In this document: positions 40,961 through 51,974 of the stretch, in pieces
Layout: every line of letters begins with the position of its first letter
Numbering within the stretch: the first letter of the stretch is position 1
Assembly: GCF_016801865.2 (NCBI RefSeq)
Contig: NC_068938.1
Span: 187,498,850-187,562,849 of the forward strand
Source: Culex pipiens pallens
Lineage: Eukaryota > Arthropoda > Insecta > Diptera > Culicidae
Direction: 5' to 3'
Length of the DNA stretch: 64,000 bases
The notes under the pieces: model-generated
The model's database searches: none
What the model was told of the DNA's origin: nothing
The model's input: only the letters and a program-made list of their open reading frames with translations
Position numbers and translations under genes: made by a program

Positions 40961-43900
40961 TCAGGAACTAATTTTGGTCTTCGGGGGCGACGGAATGCAC
41001 AGCTTTCTGAGGCTGCTCTCGCCCCCAACCCCTCTCCCTCCCCCTCATTCTGCTACCAAACATTCATTCGGTTCGCGAAAAAATCGTTTTTCGTTCTTCT
41101 CTTTCCTTCCTTAATTCGAAGATTTATCAACACATTCAAAGTATGTTTACATGGTAGCTGCGGTTTTGTTCGCATTAGATTTGCCATCTCTTTCTAGTAA
41201 TAGTCAACTTTATCGGAATTCAATTCGAATCGTATAAAAAATCCGTTTCAACAACCGGTACGTACACGGTCCAATTGAATGTACTAGGTGTCGGGGGGTC
41301 CATCTCGCATTCACAATCTTATTCCGTTAATGTATTTCAAGTATCTAGCTAATTCATCAAAATTAAGAAATGGAAAACTCTGTCCACATATTAAAACTTT
41401 ACGTAGTCTACGCCATTCCGGTTATGTCTGTGATATAACTACTTTGACTTTTTTCTCTACTTTCACAATCCACTTGAAATCTGGCGCAGCAAGGTCCCCG
41501 AAATAATCCGCGCGGTCACGTGTCTCGATGGCAGCTCGTTACGCTTTACTGATGCATCAAGTTCAGAGAGCGTTGTCCAACCTTGACCTTCTTTGCTGGC
41601 CGGTGCATTTTTTGTCCTCGCCAATGTTCTCTCACTCACGTTGGGCAGAATCTTTGATCGTTATTTTTGGGTGCAACAACAGTTACAAACCGCATCCAAA
41701 CGGTGCCAAAAAAAAACGGGAGATGTAAATCACCACGTTGATTACGCTAATCGGCTCGGCTTATCTCTTGTTTCCCTCACGCTCGGTTTATGGGAATCAA
41801 CGCCAGCGAAAGTGACACCTCGTTTTTTTGGGCAGGGAAATTTGGGAAGGTTGTATTTCTCATGTATTTGTTCGAAATATATCATCAAAAACAAACATTT
41901 TACTTTCAGAAATAGCCAAATTATTATTATTTTCTTACATTTTTCAATATTAAATTTTGGCAATTAAAGTTGTCAATTTATTCGGTTAACCATAACAAAA
42001 ATGAAAAAAATCTTCTGTTCAGCTAAAATTTAACCAATTTAACTTTTCTTAGTGATTTGGTCCCTGGACTAATTGAGAAACATTTTTCATGAGATTTTCG
42101 ACTTTCATAGGCTACAAAACCCACTGTCATTGTCATCGCAAAATTTCAATAAAGCCTTAAGCTTATTTTGAATCATTTGCAAGGCCGAGGAAAATTGTTC
42201 CTCCCTTCATCATTCCCTAAATTAAAAGTGAGGAAAATTTCAAAACAAAAACTAAAATTATTCACTATCGAACTCTTTCCTGAGTGATTTGAACAATCAA
42301 CTAGAAGAAACGAAGATAAAGTTACAACAGTTGCCAAGTTTAAAGAAAAGGATGCGCTACTTTTACATAAATTTACACAATTGTTAAAAAGTGTTAAAAA
42401 ACAAAAAAAAAACAAGCTTTCATTTGCATCAAAAAGTATCCTTAAAAATTAAAAAAATAACCTACCCCGTGCTTAGCTTTGTTTGAAAAATTATGTAAAT
42501 TACGGAAAAAATCCCATTTTTGTGTTACGTTGCATAAAAAAGAATTGCACAAAATAATGTTATTTTAAGAAAAATAATTTTTGGATATGTTCAAGGAAAC
42601 CAAAAATGCCACATTAACAAATGATTTTTTTTAAGATCCAGATTTTTCGAAAATGTTGAAAAAAAATTCTCATCAAATTTATACTTCATTATTTTGATGT
42701 AAAATTTGTAAACATTGGACATTTTATTTTTTTTAAATAAAAAGCACATTTTTCAAGATTTTTACTCATCAAAGTGTTCTGCGAAAGTCATGATCAAGCT
42801 TGACCACATTCATTTTTTTTTATTTCGGAAAAATCACTAAAAAATCTTATCAATTCGTCCCAAAAACATTGCAGATTGAACTAAGTGGAATTTTGCAATC
42901 TGTGGAGCAAAAATATTGCCCAAATTTTAAAATCAGCCTTAACATTTGAAAAGGTAAATAAATCTCGTTTAGCAACGATTTCACATCAAACCAGCAGGAT
43001 TTAGATCTTAAGAACTCCGATCAAACTTGGCATGGGAGTTCCTTGGCCAAAATAATTAGACCCCGAATTTTTATTGGTGATTAGGGCGGTCCTATCTGAA
43101 ATAGGGCACAAGGAATGGAGTTTACAGCATCTGGATGGAACAGCACTTTCCCTCTCAATAGGGACTGTGTTATAGATCTGGAAATGCTTAATAACAGTAA
43201 AAATGGGTAACACGATACAATAGTCCTCGTAATCAGGATTCCGTGTCTTAATACTCAAACAGAAAAAAAAAAAATCTGAAATAGGGTAGTCCAAAAATAT
43301 GGTTTGGCAGTTTTCGCAAAAATCACATTTTCAAAAAATCATATCTCCGGATCGGCTGAACAAACTTCAGTTCACCACGTTGCATAAAGGCCATTCAATC
43401 ATAGAAAAATGATAAGGACTGTTTCGAAAGAAACTGGCACATGAATAAAAAATTGTCGATTTTTTTTATCGATTTTTACAAAAGTTAAATTTCCCATAAT
43501 CCATATTTTTTTTATTTTTTTAATTTTTTGATATGTTATAGGACACAAAAACTCGCAACTTTTGAGCCATAGTAAAGTATGGACAAAAATGTTGCCACCG
43601 AGTATTTTTCAAAAAACTTTAGTTTTTTGAACAAAAATATTTTTTCTATCCAAAATCCATATCCAAAATGTCGCCGTTTTTAAATTTAGCGTTGATTCCA
43701 AAACTATTTTTTTGAAATGATCGAAAAATTTCTCAAAAGTATATTTTTAAAAACTGAATATTTATATATTCCAAAAAACACATTTTCTAAAAAAAACATT
43801 AATGCTTGGCGGCAGAATTTTTGTCCGTACTTTTCTATGGCTCAAAAGTTGCGGTTTTGTGCTCCTGAACAATTTAAAAAAAAAAATATTTGGGATATTT

Positions 43901-43963
43901 TTTTCATTAAAAAAAAGTTAATTAAAATATTGGTATTTTTTCTGTGTTCCATTTTTTCTCAAT
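40961..43963. other. No gene recognised
   Basis: From 40961 to 41830 the sequence is of mixed composition without a convincing exon. From 41830 on it is AT-rich. I searched this part for the missing Fsn C-terminal segment and did not find it. Confidence 0.5.
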
Positions 43964-43964
43964 A

Positions 43965-44220
43965 TAGTCCAGACTCGATTATCCGAAGGCCTCGGAAAAA
44001 AATCACTTCGGATAATCGAATCACGAAATTATTTTTTTTCGTTATCTAATTTTTGCTTTGTATGACCCCCAAAACAAGGCAAATTTTTTTTTTAATTTGT
44101 TCAAATCCAAGATGGCGGCCAATATAACGGTGATGAAACATTTAAAAAAATGCATTCGATCATCCGAAGTTCCATACAAACCTTCGGATAATCGATCTTC
44201 GGATAATCGAGTCTGGCCTG
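43965..44220. mobile_element. MITE with CAGTCCAGACTCGATTATCC ends, copy 1
   Basis: The TIRs (tAGTCCAGACTCGATTATCC / GGATAATCGAGTCTGGCCTG) have TA on both outer sides, and CTTCGGATAATCGA repeats lie inside. TA duplication and CAG tips fit a Tc1/mariner or pogo-type non-autonomous element. Confidence 0.85.
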
Positions 44221-44426
44221 TATGCCTCATTAATACCTACAACTTTGCCGATGACACCAAACCGATCAGAAAATTGCTTCAAAAGATACAGATTTTCGAA
44301 TATTTATGTACCATTTTTGTATGGACAGCGGCCAAAATTGTGTAGAGCCTTGTATGAGTGATTCTATGACACAAAATGGCTTCCTTGGTCATGGGGAAGG
44401 CCCCTACAAAGTTTGAGCCAAATTAA

Positions 44427-45431
44427 TCTAATCTAATCTAATCTAATCGAACACAAGCGCAGCCAGTCCGAAGAAAGCATCCTGGAAGAACTTGTGGTAA
44501 GATTACGCCTCAAGTCCTTTCTTGTCAATATTAATGATTACAGTACATCCGAGTTACCCCGAAAATGAATAGCAAAAATTAAAGCGGCCAGGCCTACTGC
44601 GTTGCATTAACCGCAGAGACAGATTCTGTGAACGGATCACATTTCACAGAATCATCAGGGGAGGAAGGATGCGTGGACATACCGTACCAAACGCTCCGAA
44701 TCAGTTGTGGTGTGGTGTGTTAGTGTAAATTTGGCAGATAATAATATTTAGGGGCAGGGGGGGGGGGAGGGGAGGGGGAGGAAATGTGGATAGGAGAAAA
44801 GGAAGGTGGGAATGGGATAACATGAATATATCATTTGATCAATATCAATATAAAATAAGGGAATAAAATCATCTATCAAATAATGATAGATAAAATGGAT
44901 AGATCTCACCAAGGGTTTGGACTTATCATCAAATGCCACTTGAATCGTAATTCTTCTAAGACTTCTGGACTTGAACAGGACTACAGTAAAGAAGCGGGCA
45001 GCAATAATCAAGGTTTCAGTTCTTCCAGCAGCAATCATGGTACAGCTCAACCGGCAGCCAAGGCATAAGACGCCGCAAGTTGGTACTTCTCACCACACGA
45101 TGCATTTAGTCTGCTACTGCTGGCCGGATTGGTAGATTGGAACAGGAGCATGATGACCACTTCATAAAGTGCTCCAGCTGTTGCTGATCCTGCCTTCTTA
45201 TTCGTGTAATCGTCACCCCCATGAAGAGCATCAAGCCAACGAGAAGTTGAATTCTGGGTTTTGATATTCCACTGACACTACCTCAACCGCTACCACCATT
45301 AAAATTGTACAGGAACTCCGGTTTAAAAATTGAAATCGAACGTTTTTTAAAAAAAAAAAAAAAAATCAGATTCCAAAAATATGACAGCGGAAAAAATATA
45401 CGTCTGTTCACGCTCCCAGATTACTTCGATC
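44427..45431 (-). mobile_element. Retroelement insertion with GATTAGATTAGATT tail
   Basis: A 26-bp direct repeat, starting CCCCTACAAAGTTTGAGCCA, stands at 44401-44426 and 45432-45457. The left end on the plus strand is ATCTAATCTAATCTAATC, i.e. a TTAGA-unit tail in minus orientation. The right part carries G-runs and short frames that I cannot identify. The first 280 bp match 25809-26080. It sits inside a family F foldback (GAGAATTGCTC at about 45490). Confidence 0.75.
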
Positions 45432-45868
45432 CCCCTACAAAGTTTGAGCCAAATTAAATAATATAAGTAAAATTCATTTCCGGGTTTGGTGGAGAATTGC
45501 TCTCATGGGAACAAGGGCGTCTATGTGAAGTGTCCAGAGTCGTCGTTTAAACTTCTTTACTTTGGAGTTTGGACGGATGAATCGTATCTATTCAACTATT
45601 GGAGCCGAATATTACAGTGAGATAAGAAAAAAAAAAAACATTTTAAAGCAATAATTTTTTTCTTGAATTTATGGATATTTTTAACTTACAAATCTATTTA
45701 CAACAAGAATTAAATTTAGTTTTGCATCCTATTTAGCTTAAAAGAAAGTATGTAACTAGTTTTTTTTAATAAATACTTTATATTATAAAAATGCAAATTG
45801 TTTATTTTTATTTAGTTGAAAATCTTAATCCTCTTAAATTAAGGTGTTTCGTCCTATTTATCTGTTTT

Positions 45869-45968
45869 NNNNNNNNNNNNNNNNNNNNNNNNNNNNNNNN
45901 NNNNNNNNNNNNNNNNNNNNNNNNNNNNNNNNNNNNNNNNNNNNNNNNNNNNNNNNNNNNNNNNNNNN
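45869..45968. other. Assembly gap, 100 N
   Basis: Exactly 100 ambiguous bases, the usual placeholder for a gap of unknown size. Sequence may be missing here. Confidence 0.99.
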
Positions 45969-46196
45969 TATTTATGCATTGCTATTTGGCCGCGTTAAAT
46001 GCTTTTTTAGGAGCTTATGGTTTTAAATAAGCTTTTTGCATGCCCAAAGGCAATTGACAGCTACAACACCCTTGGTTTTAAAGAAGCATGAGATAAAACC
46101 ATTAGGCATGACATTGCCATCGGGTTTTCAAGACTCTCTTAAAACTTTAATAAAACCATACTGAAAGCCATTTGGCTTTTATTGCGCCAGGTTTTA

Positions 46197-47700
46197 CAGT
46201 ATGTAAAAAAAGTATTTACACCCCTTGGGCACTATGCACATTTTGTGATGAAACATGTAAAAATTTAAAGTTTGACAGGAACCTAGTACTACGTTTTGTT
46301 CAGAAACTCATGCCAAACATTTTGCTACAAAAAACTCGTGAAAAGATGATTTCTATAAAAAGTTATATAACAAATACTTTTACGAAAATAAAAAAAGGTG
46401 CAAAAAAAGTTTGTACACCTTTCGCAAAATTAACATAAATAATGTTATTTGTTGACAAATCACCATAAATCCAGTCTCCCAACTCCAAATAGGCATCTTT
46501 GACTGATTTAAAAAATACTTTGGATTGAATATAAAGTTTACTAACTACTTAGTATAAAAGTTTATATAACTCTGGAAATTCTGTATAAAACTTATCTAAA
46601 CTTTATTTTGCAAGCTTTTAATTCAACTAAATGTCAATATATTACCATACAATTGCTAAATAAACATTTTGGAGTGGTTATAACACCGTTTTGGGGGTAT
46701 TTGTATCGATAGAATAGATTTTTCGTTGGAATTTCGTGCCAACCCGGAATTACGTCGTCGGAAAATCCGCCGGCATCCGAACCGGTCCACGATTCACAAG
46801 TCAACCTATGTGGCATCGGAAAGGGCATAAAATTTCCGATCTTTTGATACCCAAACATCTAGCTTTTCTTTAAAACCTTCGTTTTTAAATACCTGGGCAA
46901 AAAGTAAGTTTGATCCACGAGAACAAAAATTACGAAATTCCATACATTTTTGGCAGGTTGCTCAAACGAAACCATAACAACGTTTTTGCTTAGGTATTTA
47001 AAAACGTGGGTTTTATAGAAAACCTGGATGTATGGGTATCAAAAGATCGGAAATTTTATGCCCTTTCTGATGCCACATAGGTTGACTTATGAATTGTGGA
47101 CCGGTTCAGATGCCGGCGGATTTTCCGACGACGTAATTCCGGGTTGGTACGAAATTCCAACGAAAAATCTATTCCATCGATACAAATACCCCCAAAACGG
47201 TGTTATACCCACTCCAAAATGTTTATTTAGCAATTCTATGGTAATATATTGACATATAGTTGAATTAAAAGTTTGCAAAATAAAGTTTAGATAAGTTTTA
47301 TACAGAATTTCCAGATTTATATAAACTTTTATACTAAGTAGTTAGTAAACCAAGTAGTAAACTTTATATTCAATCCAAATTATTTTTTAAATCAGTCAAG
47401 GATGCCTATTTGGAGTTGGGAGACAGGATTTATGGTGATTTGTCAACAAATAACATTATTTATGTTAATTTTGCGAAAGGTGTACAAACTTTTTTTGCAC
47501 CTTTTTTATTTTTGTAATAGTATTTGTTATATAACTTTTTATAGAAATCATCTTTTCATGAGCTTTTTGTAGCAAAATGTTTGGCATGAGTTTTTGAACA
47601 AAATGTAGTACTAGGTTTCTGTCAACATTAAATTGTTTAGATGTTTCATCACAAAATGTGCATAGTGCCCAAGGGGTGTAAATACTTTTTTTACATACTG
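46197..47700. mobile_element. 1.5 kb foldback element, Tc1/mariner-like ends
   Basis: It starts CAGTATGTAAAAAAAGTATT and ends with the mirror image, with TA on both outer sides. Arms of about 700 bp (46197-46905, 46990-47700) are close to 96% identical by eye and enclose a spacer of about 85 bp. Each arm carries the same 74-codon frame reading outward from the centre (46858-46634 and 47028-47252). I see no transposase motif. The ends fit a Tc1/mariner-type element. Confidence 0.92.
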
Positions 47701-47897
47701 TATGTCCGAGGCATAAAACCTTCTTAGAACATTTAAATCAGCTCATGCTTATTGGTTGCTGTGAAGCCAACATAAAACTTACAAGCAATCAAGATGCTAC
47801 CATAAAACCTCAATAAAACTAGGTGGTGGCTAGTTGGTTTAAAAATGTTACTTGGGATAGCACAAGTTGGTCAAAATTGATTTGGCAATATTGTCAA

Positions 47898-48303
47898 CAG
47901 GGATGGAATAATCGCAAAAAAAATCAATATCGCTTGCGAACTTTCTTCACCCGCAAAAGAGAGAGGAGGCAAATCACGCAAAAGAAAATCGCTCCCGAAA
48001 TTCTTCAAGAAAATCAATCTGCTGATGATTTTCGTGAATTTCCTTGTCAGCACCACTTAAAATTAATCATTTCATATGGTTTACACATATTGCCCATCTA
48101 CAAAATGTGACAGCTCATTTTTCGATATGTGTGCAAGTGTAGTAGTGAAAAAGATGTTTCGCCGAATAATCATCATGATGATTTTTTTTAGATTCCTTTT
48201 ACCGATCTATCGTGCGCGATAGAGGAAAGCCATGCTCACTTTGGATATTTTCTCTAGATGGACTTCCAAAGATTTTATTTTGATGATGATTATTCCATCG
48301 CTG
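47898..48303. mobile_element. Non-autonomous hAT-type MITE, copy 1
   Basis: It is flanked by the 8-bp duplication ATTGTCAA (47890-47897 and 48304-48311). The TIRs are CAGGGATGGAATAATC and GATTATTCCATCGCTG. An 8-bp duplication with CAG tips is the hAT signature. The interior is shared with 58557-58954. Confidence 0.92.
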
Positions 48304-48311
48304 ATTGTCAA

Positions 48312-51293
48312 TTTTTCAAATACATCATGATTTTTTTAAAGTTGAAAGAAGTCTTATTTTTAAGATATGTATAATATTTTGTAGTCAAAAAGTACTATCC
48401 GATTTGTAAATGCCGGCCACGATACTCTTCAACAGTGTTCCTCTCAGCATCAGGGGAAGATTTACTTTTATTGTTACAAAACAAAATGCAAACTGACTTA
48501 TTTCAACTCAATCAAACTGGTTCTTAGTTCCAATTTAGTCAATTAGCACTAGTTTGAAAGGTTTTGCTAATTAACTAATTTAATTTTATGGAATTTTAAG
48601 TGCGTCACTCGAACAACATACAGAAACCTAACAAACTGCATTTCAAAACAAAACAAAAGAAGAGTAGGATTTTAATATGTTTGATATTATTTTGACTTAT
48701 AATAAAATTGGGTAAAAAATTCAATTTACTATATCAGTGTGAACAACCATTTGACTTAAAATTAAAGAATCCCACAAACCATAAATTTCCTCCGCTGTGT
48801 CACGGGGTAATCCCTCCGGGGGTACGTCACATACGACACAAATTAAAACACCACTAGTAAATATTTACTAGCCTAGACTACTTAACTGAGCAACTGAGTT
48901 ACTGCACTCTGTCGTCTTCAGCCCAGAGACAGAGAGAGGAGGGGCGATGAGAGTCGACTCTCAAGAAGAACGTACTCTGCTTGACTGCCGCCGTGCATTC
49001 TCACATGTCACAAATTAGCACTTACCAGGTTTCTGCTAGGGTGGTTCTATTTCAAGTCTCAAATTATATTTTTTTGTTTTTTTTCTTTAGGAATGAAAAA
49101 AAAACTAATATGAAAAATTCATGAAAATTGCAAAAGATCATGAAACCAGTCAGTTATTTTTATTAGAAACCACAGAACCACCCTAACTGCACCCAACCAG
49201 CAGTAACTCAAGCTGATAACCGCGCGTCGTACTGTTTTCATTACCACTGGCAGTATCGCTTGAAGCGTCGCGACGTCCACAACAACGCCAACGGTCATCG
49301 TCGAAAGTGAACGTCGTCGTGCGTAGGGTTATTGACAACCCGTCAACTTGCTTTGTGTTTGGGGACAACAAAAAAAGCTAGTCCAACATTTATCAACCCC
49401 GTTGACACGAAAATTGGGTCAGGTAAGGTAAACAAAAGAAGTGGGAGGAACAACGCACCATTAATGCATATTTTATCCGACCTGAAAGGATCGTGCCAGA
49501 ATGAAAAACACAACCCCGGTTGTCATGAACGGAAATTGATGAGGTGTGATAGGTGAAAAATGTGCCCTGAAGACTCGTTGGAGGGTTGGAAAATTGTCAC
49601 ACCAGGCTAATGAGCTCGGCGGGTACATTCAGTTGCATTAAAAAGCTCATTAAACAATATCGAATCGGTTTAAGGCTACAGGAAATCAAAGGTTTGGATT
49701 TTGCCAAAGTTACAACACTTGCAATTCAATCCTATCAGCAAAAAAAAATTAAAAGTCGACCTTTAATCGCAACCGGGTGTAAACTCTGATGAAAATTCCC
49801 AGTGGTCTCATCACCCAAAGTGCAAATCATACCCTATCTTGGTGAGAGCATCACTTCAACGGACAGTTTGAAAAGGGACAGTACAGTGTTGAGGTGCAGC
49901 TGATGATTAATGGGCCATTACTAAAACGCACTCTTCAGCGGGGTTTTGCACACAGTTTTTTGGAACTCTGCACTTCAGAACATACTAGCAGTTTGGGGGC
50001 ATTTTGATCAAGTGGATTGAATAAATCATCGCTGGAAAAGCAAGTACCGCAGCTCAGTGGCCCCGAGGGGGATGACCCAGAAGTGTGCCAAGAATTTATT
50101 GCGGGTTTTTTGTTGCCTCGCTCGCTCTAGAACGTCTTAAAGGGGTATTTTTACAATATGCGCACAAGCTAATCAATATCTGAGAGGGTAGTGCGGGATT
50201 GAAAAGTGCTGAGCAATTTGTTTTCGTGAGGTAGAACAAACAGCCCCGCCGTGATTGCAGCGCATTATCGTGGTAATTGTTATCATTAATCTGGCGCTGG
50301 GTGGTTGAGTAAATTTAAATCTAAAAAAAAAGAAAAAAAGACGATTGCGAAATCGTACATATATACTCACGAAAAGTACATCTTTGTAGACAATCATACC
50401 CTGGAATTTTCTTTCATGTTAGAATTTTAAATTGCTTTGAACAATTTATACGTTCAAATCTGTTGATATTTGAATTCGACTAGAAAATTGCTATTTTCTT
50501 CGAAATTAGCTTCATATTTTTTTCACGTGAATCGTTATAACACTTTTGAAAAAGAAATCTTATTTAGATTTTGGTCCTAAAATATCATTAGAATAAGTAA
50601 AGTTATACAACTGACAACACTCCAATCCCATTTTGAATTTTTTTTTTTTTTATTCCTGAACTTTTAATAGTAAAGAAATGCTTTCAAATCAAAAACGGTT
50701 TAGGCTGGTATAAATTTAATTAAAAAATTTTGTCTCTCAGCTACGGTTAAGGTCGAGGAGCTGATAACATAAAATAAATACTGTGTAAATAAATCAAGCC
50801 TCATTTTTTCAATTTGTTTTATATGTGATTACCTAGGTAATGAATAGAGAGAATGCGTAACGTGATTTTCGAATGATCTCACTTTGTTTACATCTACAAA
50901 ATAGGAGGCTGTTCAAGCACAAGCATGACTTTTTTCTTACTGGCAAATGAGCTGTTTTTATAATCAGTAGTATGTTTTTTTTTAGTTTTTGACATTTTTT
51001 GCTGGAAAATGGTCGCTTTTCGATCGGTTAGAAGAGATTTTTTAAACGGGTGACGAAGAACTGCGCGAGAGTTTCATTCTGCGATGTCGCAGATAAATTC
51101 CCTGGCTGATTCCTGGAGCTCTTCATGACTTAAACTCCAGGTCCTCAAAAGCCACACATTAATTATTCTTGAAAAAAAGATTAATAATCGATAACAATAC
51201 TCTTTTGGCGATCAATAAATTGGTTCCACTTTGACAGTTCCAAATTGAGGCCGTTTTGCGAACCATTATTCAGCACCCAGGTCATTACAGTTA
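48312..51293. other. Mostly unique sequence, no gene recognised
   Basis: 48800-50300 has a more balanced composition than the surroundings, with GAGAGTCGACTCTC-type and GTCGTCGTG motifs, as in a promoter or 5' UTR. It may hold upstream non-coding exons of the TMEM164 homologue. No reading frame or splice pair is convincing. Confidence 0.4.
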
Positions 51294-51608
51294 CAAACCA
51301 GACTCGATTATCCGAAGTTTTATATTTTCTTACTTTTAACATCAAATTTGAGTTCCACAATCATATTTTAGTCAACATTGAATAGTTGATTGTCTATTAA
51401 ATTACAAAATACTTTTTTTAATTCATCATCGCCATTTTGGCTGCCTTCTTGAATAAAAAAAAAATCTAAATCACTTATACTAGGTCATACTAGAGCTCAA
51501 CCATCAAAATCCAACGAAAAAAAATTTTTGTCGTCATTCGATTATACGAAGATTTGTTTCTCCGAAGCGACATTTTTCCAAGGCTTTCGGATAATTGAGT
51601 CTGGACTG
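51294..51608. mobile_element. MITE with CCAGACTCGATTATCC ends, copy 2
   Basis: The TIRs CAAACCAGACTCGATTATCC and GGATAATTGAGTCTGGACTG have TA on both outer sides. Same family as 43965-44220. A left end only is seen at 15614. Confidence 0.85.
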
Positions 51609-51974
51609 TATACAACTGTCACAAGTTTGCAAACTATAAATAAATTTATGAGAATTTTTTTTTCTTCAGCTTTTGATCGTCATTTTTATCTATTGTCCAC
51701 AAATTTGAAATGTGTAAAAAGTTTAAAGAGTCTCTATTTGATTAATAATAAAAATAAATGTTATGCAATTTGTTCTAAATGTTTTACAATCAAATTTTAT
51801 ATTTATAGCAATATTTTTTACCCTGATTTTTTGAGAAAATTTTGAAAGGTAAGACCAAAACTTGAAATAAAATTAGCGTTGACCTTATAAAATAGTCAAT
51901 ATTAACCATCGGACAACTTTTAAAATAAATTCATAAAAAAAATCATCCTTTTTAAAATCTGGAAAACAGCATGT

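Noticed and set aside
41288..41506. Candidate last exon of Fsn near a GTACTAGGTG word
   Set aside because: None of the three frames gives the conserved C-terminal residues of the family.
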